A program made the position numbers and the translations under genes. Positions 13,765 to 17,236 of a DNA stretch of 17,236 bases are shown here, in pieces. Each line of letters begins with the position of its first letter. Positions within the stretch are counted from its first letter, which is position 1. The notes beneath the pieces were generated by a model that was not told the DNA's origin, did not search any database, and was given only the letters and a program-made list of their open reading frames with translations. Source of the stretch: SVQP01 sp045594705 (GTDB lineage Bacteria > Bacillota > Clostridia > Oscillospirales > CAG-272); contig JAZNZB010000076.1 in assembly GCA_045594705.1 (NCBI GenBank), positions 1-17,236 of the forward strand, given 5' to 3'.

Positions 13765-14613
13765 ATGAGCACAAAGAAAAAATTACTGATCATCCTGCCC
13801 TGCGTTGCCATATTGCTTGCGGCAGCGTTTGCGGCATGGGTACTGTGGGCAAACACCGCGCTGCAGCGTACCGATTACACGGTTGCAAGCGAGCGGTTGC
13901 CGCATGAGTTTGACGGCTTTGTCATCGCGCAGGTGGCAGACCTGCACAACGCGGAATACGACGAGGGCAACCAAAAGCTGCTCTCCATGCTCAAGGATGC
14001 AAAGCCCGACATCATTGTGCTGACGGGCGACACCATAGATGCGCAAACGCCAAACGTGCCAATCGTACTGGAGTTTTTGGAAAAGGCCGTGCAGATCGCG
14101 CCCTGCTATTTTGTCACGGGCAACCACGAATGTGCGCTCAATCGCATGGAATACTATGAGATTGAAGCACAGATGCGTGAGATAGGCGTGGAGATCCTGC
14201 GTGCCAAGGCGGTTACGCTGGAGCGCGGGGGCGCAAGCATTACCCTGCTTGGCGTGGACGACGAGAACTTTGAGGGCACGCTGCACTCATCCGCGCAGCT
14301 GCGTGAGCTTGCGGGCACGGACGGATACACCATTCTTCTCTCGCACCGCCCCGAATACTTCTGGCGGTATGCCGAGGCGCAGATTGACCTGACCTTTTCG
14401 GGACATGCGCACGGCGGTCAGGCGCGCCTGCCGCTGATTGGCGGACTGTACGCGCCCGGCCAGGGGATGCTGCCCGAATACGATTGCGGCGTTTATACCT
14501 ATCAGAACTCCAGCATGGTAGTCAGCCGCGGCATCGGACAAAGCTCTTTCCCGCTGCGATTCAATAACAGGCCCGAGCTTGTCATCGTCACGCTGACCTC
14601 GCAGACCGAATAA
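13765..14613 (+). CDS. Membrane-anchored metallophosphoesterase (YkuE/YaeI-like)
   Basis: 282 residues. The ATG lies 3 bases after the glnA stop with no clear RBS, so translational coupling is likely. One N-terminal hydrophobic segment (about 7-29) after a basic start (STKKK) anchors the protein with its catalytic domain probably outside. The calcineurin-like metal-site motifs are complete: DLHN (59-62), GDTID (88-92), GNHE (119-122), LSHRP with His194, and GHAHGGQ (213-219). The C-terminal SRGIGQSSFPLRFNNRPELV is typical of the YkuE/YaeI group, which includes phosphodiesterases acting on phospholipid or UDP-sugar type substrates. The exact substrate is unknown. Confidence 0.92.
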   Translation: MSTKKKLLIILPCVAILLAAAFAAWVLWANTALQRTDYTVASERLPHEFDGFVIAQVADLHNAEYDEGNQKLLSMLKDAKPDIIVLTGDTIDAQTPNVPIVLEFLEKAVQIAPCYFVTGNHECALNRMEYYEIEAQMREIGVEILRAKAVTLERGGASITLLGVDDENFEGTLHSSAQLRELAGTDGYTILLSHRPEYFWRYAEAQIDLTFSGHAHGGQARLPLIGGLYAPGQGMLPEYDCGVYTYQNSSMVVSRGIGQSSFPLRFNNRPELVIVTLTSQTE

Positions 14614-14627
14614 GAAAGGATCGAATT

Positions 14628-15455
14628 ATGGCCAAGCTTCATTTTCTCAAATCTGTCACAGATACCATCAACACCTCGTTCATCTTGGAATCCAATGGCA
14701 CGCTGATTGTCGTGGACGGCGGCTTTGACAGCGAAGAGCCCTACCTCTATGAATATCTCAAAGCCCTTGGCGGCCACGTAACGGCCTGGTTTTTGACGCA
14801 TTTTCATAACGATCACTTTGCATGCTTTATCGCAATGCTGCAAAAGCACCCCGATATCCGGGTGGATGCGGTGTACTACAATTTCCCGCCCGACGAATAT
14901 CTGATACGCTGGGAGCCAATGCAGAACCACAACTCCACCGAGGTCTGGCTTAGCATGTTCCGCGAGGCGATCGCAAACAGACTGACCCCCGTGGTAACGG
15001 TAAACGCAGGTGACGTATACGCTTTTGACGACGGGAACGTGACCGTACGCGTGCTGCGCACCTATAACACCGCGTTCGATTACATCAACAATTCCTCCAC
15101 GGTATTCCGCTTTGAGGCAGACGGCAAGAGCATTCTGTTCCTTGGTGACCTGGAGCCGGACGGCGGGAAAGAATTGATCAACACCGTGGATCATGCCCTT
15201 TTGCGCGCGGATTACGTGCAGATGGCGCATCACGGTCAGGGCGGCGTGGAAAAGGAGGTCTATGAGATCATCCATCCCACCTATTGCCTGTGGCCGACGC
15301 CCTCCTGGTTATGGAACAACATGGGCCCCGGGGGCTACGACACCAACATATTCAAAACCATCATCGTGCGCGGTTGGATCTCTTCCCTGCGCTGTGTCAA
15401 AAAGCATTACCTCATGATCGACGGCACACAGGTCATTGATCTGGCGGAGGAGTAA
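14628..15455 (+). CDS. Metallo-beta-lactamase-fold hydrolase (ComEC-like MBL domain, soluble)
   Basis: 275 residues; ATG 14 bases after the previous stop, with AGAAAGGA upstream. The fold is shown by VVDGG (28-32), the zinc motif THFHNDHF (57-64: His58, His60, Asp62, His63), LFLGD (170-174) and AHHGQGG (200-206). NNSSTVFRF before the GD strand is reminiscent of the ComEC C-terminal domain. There is no signal peptide or membrane segment, so it should be cytoplasmic. A Trp-rich stretch (LWPTPSWLWNN, about 221-231) is distinctive. The likely role is hydrolysis of a phosphodiester or ester; the substrate is unknown. It is the last gene of the glnA unit. Confidence 0.88.
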   Translation: MAKLHFLKSVTDTINTSFILESNGTLIVVDGGFDSEEPYLYEYLKALGGHVTAWFLTHFHNDHFACFIAMLQKHPDIRVDAVYYNFPPDEYLIRWEPMQNHNSTEVWLSMFREAIANRLTPVVTVNAGDVYAFDDGNVTVRVLRTYNTAFDYINNSSTVFRFEADGKSILFLGDLEPDGGKELINTVDHALLRADYVQMAHHGQGGVEKEVYEIIHPTYCLWPTPSWLWNNMGPGGYDTNIFKTIIVRGWISSLRCVKKHYLMIDGTQVIDLAEE

Positions 15456-15480
15456 ACCATACAAATATTCCAAAATTGCC

Positions 15481-15528
15481 GTAGGGGCGACCTGCGGTCG
15501 CCTGCGGGCGATCACTGATCGCCCCTAC
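15481..15528. repeat. GTAGGGG-family palindromic repeat (copy 3)
   Basis: The 48 bases begin GTAGGGGCGA and end with its exact reverse complement TCGCCCCTAC. Inside are two small hairpins, GCGACC/GGTCGC and GGGCGATCA/TGATCGCCC. It lies 25 bases after the stop at 15455 and, lacking a T-run, is a repeat rather than a standard terminator, though it may protect the mRNA end. Confidence 0.75.
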
Positions 15529-15549
15529 AACCATTCCGAATATTTTCTA

Positions 15550-15566
15550 CTAAACCCACGGTTTAG
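15550..15566. promoter_or_regulatory. Palindrome upstream of the HTH sensor gene (candidate operator)
   Basis: Perfect 7-bp arms CTAAACC and GGTTTAG with a 3-base spacer, ending 19 bases before the -35 box at 15586. It is sized for a Cro/C1 dimer and could be the autoregulatory site of the protein encoded downstream. Confidence 0.55.
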
Positions 15567-15585
15567 CTACTGGAAAAACAAGTCA

Positions 15586-15614
15586 TTGACGGATTTTGCC
15601 GGGTATGGTACAAT
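15586..15614 (+). promoter_or_regulatory. Sigma-A promoter of the HTH sensor gene
   Basis: TTGACG (15586-15591), a 17-base spacer, TACAAT (15609-15614); one mismatch to consensus in each box. The start is expected near 15621, 28 bases before the ATG. Confidence 0.75.
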
Positions 15615-15648
15615 GAAAGCACAACAAAACGAGAGGGGCTACGGGTAC

Positions 15649-17151
15649 ATGAATATTGGTGAAAAGATCTGTGCGCTGCGCAAGGAGCGCGGCATGACGC
15701 AGGAAATGCTGGCTGAGCAGTTGGTGATCTCTGCACAGGCGATATCCAAATGGGAGCGCGGGGTGGCAAATCCCGACCTTGAACAAATTCCACGCTTAGC
15801 AAAGCTCTTCGGCATTTCAACCGACGAGCTGCTTGGACTTTCCGCGCCCAAGGCAAGCGACGGTGAGCTTGAGCGGCGCGTGGCATCCTTGGAGCGATTG
15901 CTTGAGATGCTGACCGCCAAGGACGAGGGTGCCTCCAAGGAAATCATGCTGCGCGAAGCACCGCGCGTGGCAAGCTTTGATTTTTCCAACATGTCTGCAG
16001 AGGATAAAAAGAAATGGAAGCCGGACGGTCTGCACGTCATGGACGACAAGGGTGCACTTTGCATGAAAGCGGTACCCGTTGAGCGGAAGGTGGGGGAAAT
16101 CGTTGACCCGCAATGCATCATCGCGGGGTTGAGCATTGGGCTTGACGGAGTCAGTCGCATTCTGATCAAGCTTTCCACCACGGGAAACCGCAATCATCAT
16201 GCGCTGCAGGTTTTCTTTACAACCCGCGAAAATGCAAACTGGGATGAATATAAATCTATACGTACAGGTTATCCCAATGGCAATAAAATGACGCTGGATC
16301 TTGCCGTGAATCATCCCCTGTTCTGCGGCATACTGACAGGCTTGCGTATAGATCCGTTTGCTGACGGTCATGGACGCACGGAGATCGAATCCGTCATGCT
16401 GATTTCGCCACAGGGAGAGGTCATGTTTGAAATGCAGGCTGATGCGTACAAGGAAAAGATTGTACACAAGGAGAACGATGACAAGCTGGAGGGCATAAAG
16501 CAACCGACTATCGTGCTCAAAAACGCCAAGCTGTGCCCAGAGCTGCCCGGCATTACCTTTTTGTCCGATCCCGTCAAGGCTATGCGCCAAGTCTGGGATC
16601 CCATGCTGGTGCGTGACGATCTGAATCTGAATATTGACCGCGCAAGATACCTGCATCTGCGCATCAAGACGACTCTGTTTGATCAGAACAGGAAGCCTTG
16701 GTATGACATGAGCGCAAACGCACACATCAATGCTGAAATGAAATTGTATTTCAAAACACCCGGCTGCGAGGACTACACCGAACAGCGTCACTTCAGCGTA
16801 CATTATCTGGCCACCGGTCAGATGCAGGATATTTACATTGACACCTCAAATAACGGCTTCTGGCACGGCACGCTGACAGGGCTTCGCCTTGACCCGATTG
16901 AAGGCCAGGGAGCGTCGTTTGAGCTTGAACAGATCGAGCTTTTGGAGGGTACGCCCAAGATCAAAATGAGCGGATTTATGAGCAGCCTTGAAGAAAAAAT
17001 CAGAAAGCTTGAGCAGGACATGGATGATCTGCGCTGCGAGATGGACGAGCTTTCCTGCGTGCGTGACGATTGCGAGGATGCTTGCGATGCGCTGGAGGGC
17101 CGCTTGGAGGAGCTGGAGAATCGGTTGGAAGAATTGGAGAGCGGAGATTAG
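15649..17151 (+). CDS. One-component regulator: Cro/C1 HTH, two beta-sandwich (CBM-like) repeats, coiled coil
   Basis: 500 residues from the ATG at 15649 (GAGAGGGG about 10 bases upstream); the longer frame from 15436 runs through the promoter. Residues 5-63 are a Cro/C1 HTH (LRKERGMTQEMLAEQLVIS ... QAISKWERG ... LGIS-like end). Residues 71-100 form a charged helix. Two internal repeats follow, about 108-252 and 288-433. Their best match is near the end of each: NHPLFCGILTGLRIDP with IESVMLI (221-252) and NNGFWHGTLTGLRLDP with LEQIELL (401-432). The W/F-x-G-T-(I/L)-x-x-(I/L)-R-(I/L)-D-P pattern followed by an IxxIxL strand is typical of jelly-roll carbohydrate-binding domains of glycan enzymes. 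Residues 445-498 form a strongly heptad-like coiled coil (LEEKIRKLEQDMDDL to LENRLEELES). No signal peptide or TM segment: cytoplasmic. Ligand unknown. Confidence 0.85.
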   Translation: MNIGEKICALRKERGMTQEMLAEQLVISAQAISKWERGVANPDLEQIPRLAKLFGISTDELLGLSAPKASDGELERRVASLERLLEMLTAKDEGASKEIMLREAPRVASFDFSNMSAEDKKKWKPDGLHVMDDKGALCMKAVPVERKVGEIVDPQCIIAGLSIGLDGVSRILIKLSTTGNRNHHALQVFFTTRENANWDEYKSIRTGYPNGNKMTLDLAVNHPLFCGILTGLRIDPFADGHGRTEIESVMLISPQGEVMFEMQADAYKEKIVHKENDDKLEGIKQPTIVLKNAKLCPELPGITFLSDPVKAMRQVWDPMLVRDDLNLNIDRARYLHLRIKTTLFDQNRKPWYDMSANAHINAEMKLYFKTPGCEDYTEQRHFSVHYLATGQMQDIYIDTSNNGFWHGTLTGLRLDPIEGQGASFELEQIELLEGTPKIKMSGFMSSLEEKIRKLEQDMDDLRCEMDELSCVRDDCEDACDALEGRLEELENRLEELESGD

Positions 17152-17166
17152 TATTACAAAAAAGCA

Positions 17167-17189
17167 GCGGGAGCAAGCCCCCGCCCTAC
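17167..17189. repeat. GTAGGG-family dispersed repeat, copy 4
   Basis: Same sequence as 6306-6328 except for two A/G changes, again just after a stop codon (17151). It is preceded by an A-run, so on the minus strand it reads as a GC hairpin followed by TGC and T6, which could end a minus-strand transcript entering from beyond the window. The last 47 bases of the window hold nothing else recognisable. Confidence 0.6.
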
Positions 17190-17236
17190 ATGTCCATTCT
17201 GTTTTACTGAAATGAATATGAATACGGCGATAAGTC

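Noticed and set aside
15481..15528. Intrinsic terminator for the glnA operon
   Set aside because: Strong hairpin but no T-run; it matches the dispersed GTAGGGG repeat family.
15436..15648. Extended N-terminus of the HTH sensor protein
   Set aside because: It would overlap the MBL gene, cross the repeat and the promoter, and the HTH begins directly after the ATG at 15649.
15817..16803. A 328-codon minus-strand frame opposite the HTH sensor gene
   Set aside because: No RBS or domain; the plus-strand protein has an HTH, internal repeats and a coiled coil.

Overview
The window looks like chromosome of a Bacillota organism of the Clostridia type, probably uncultured and host-associated. This rests on strong AAGGAGG-type ribosome binding sites, near-perfect sigma-A promoters (TTGACA/TATAAT with 17-base spacers), typical Gram-positive families (DUF2975 plus a small Cro/C1 regulator, FakA/DegV, PlsX, an UPF0316-like protein) and dispersed GTAGGGG hairpin repeats of the kind common in gut Clostridia. 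No rRNA, tRNA or taxonomic marker gene is present, so a finer assignment is not possible.

Layout. (1) 1-160: hairpin-rich intergenic repeat, no gene. (2) 198-611, minus: a ribbon-helix-helix regulator with its own consensus promoter and an inverted repeat at the transcription start. (3) 785-2801, minus: a three-gene unit, cyclase/kynurenine-formamidase-like hydrolase, UPF0316-type membrane protein, unknown membrane protein, from a promoter at 2829-2857 to a terminator at 701-723. (4) 2910-3181: a 272-bp non-coding element with long terminal inverted repeats (MITE-like). (5) 3302-6301, plus: a six-gene unit, DUF2975 membrane protein, small HTH regulator, lipoprotein and three small membrane proteins, with a perfect palindrome just upstream of a consensus promoter. 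It shares a bidirectional terminator (6381-6413) with the next, convergent operon. (6) 6433-12126, minus: TetR regulator, fakA, plsX, a DegV/FakB protein, a GNAT-like protein, acyl carrier protein. (7) 12127-12336: a divergent control region with two promoters and 21-bp tandem repeats. (8) 12337-15455, plus: glnA, a membrane-anchored metallophosphoesterase and a metallo-beta-lactamase-fold hydrolase. (9) 15649-17151, plus: a large one-component regulator with an unusual domain order and a palindrome upstream of its promoter.

How the genes work together. Region 6 is a nearly self-contained exogenous fatty acid module. FakA with a DegV-type FakB makes acyl-phosphate, PlsX exchanges acyl-phosphate and acyl-ACP, and a dedicated ACP lies at the end of the operon. 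A TetR protein as first gene probably senses a lipid-related ligand and controls the set. The most unusual single gene is the last one: a Cro/C1 DNA-binding domain joined to two copies of a carbohydrate-binding-like beta-sandwich and a C-terminal coiled coil. This could be a cytoplasmic sugar-sensing repressor of a design I do not recognise. Three of the regulator genes have palindromes at their own promoters, suggesting autoregulation; the TetR gene has a wider inverted repeat at its start site. Starts were set by ribosome binding sites, and several differ from the longest reading frame.
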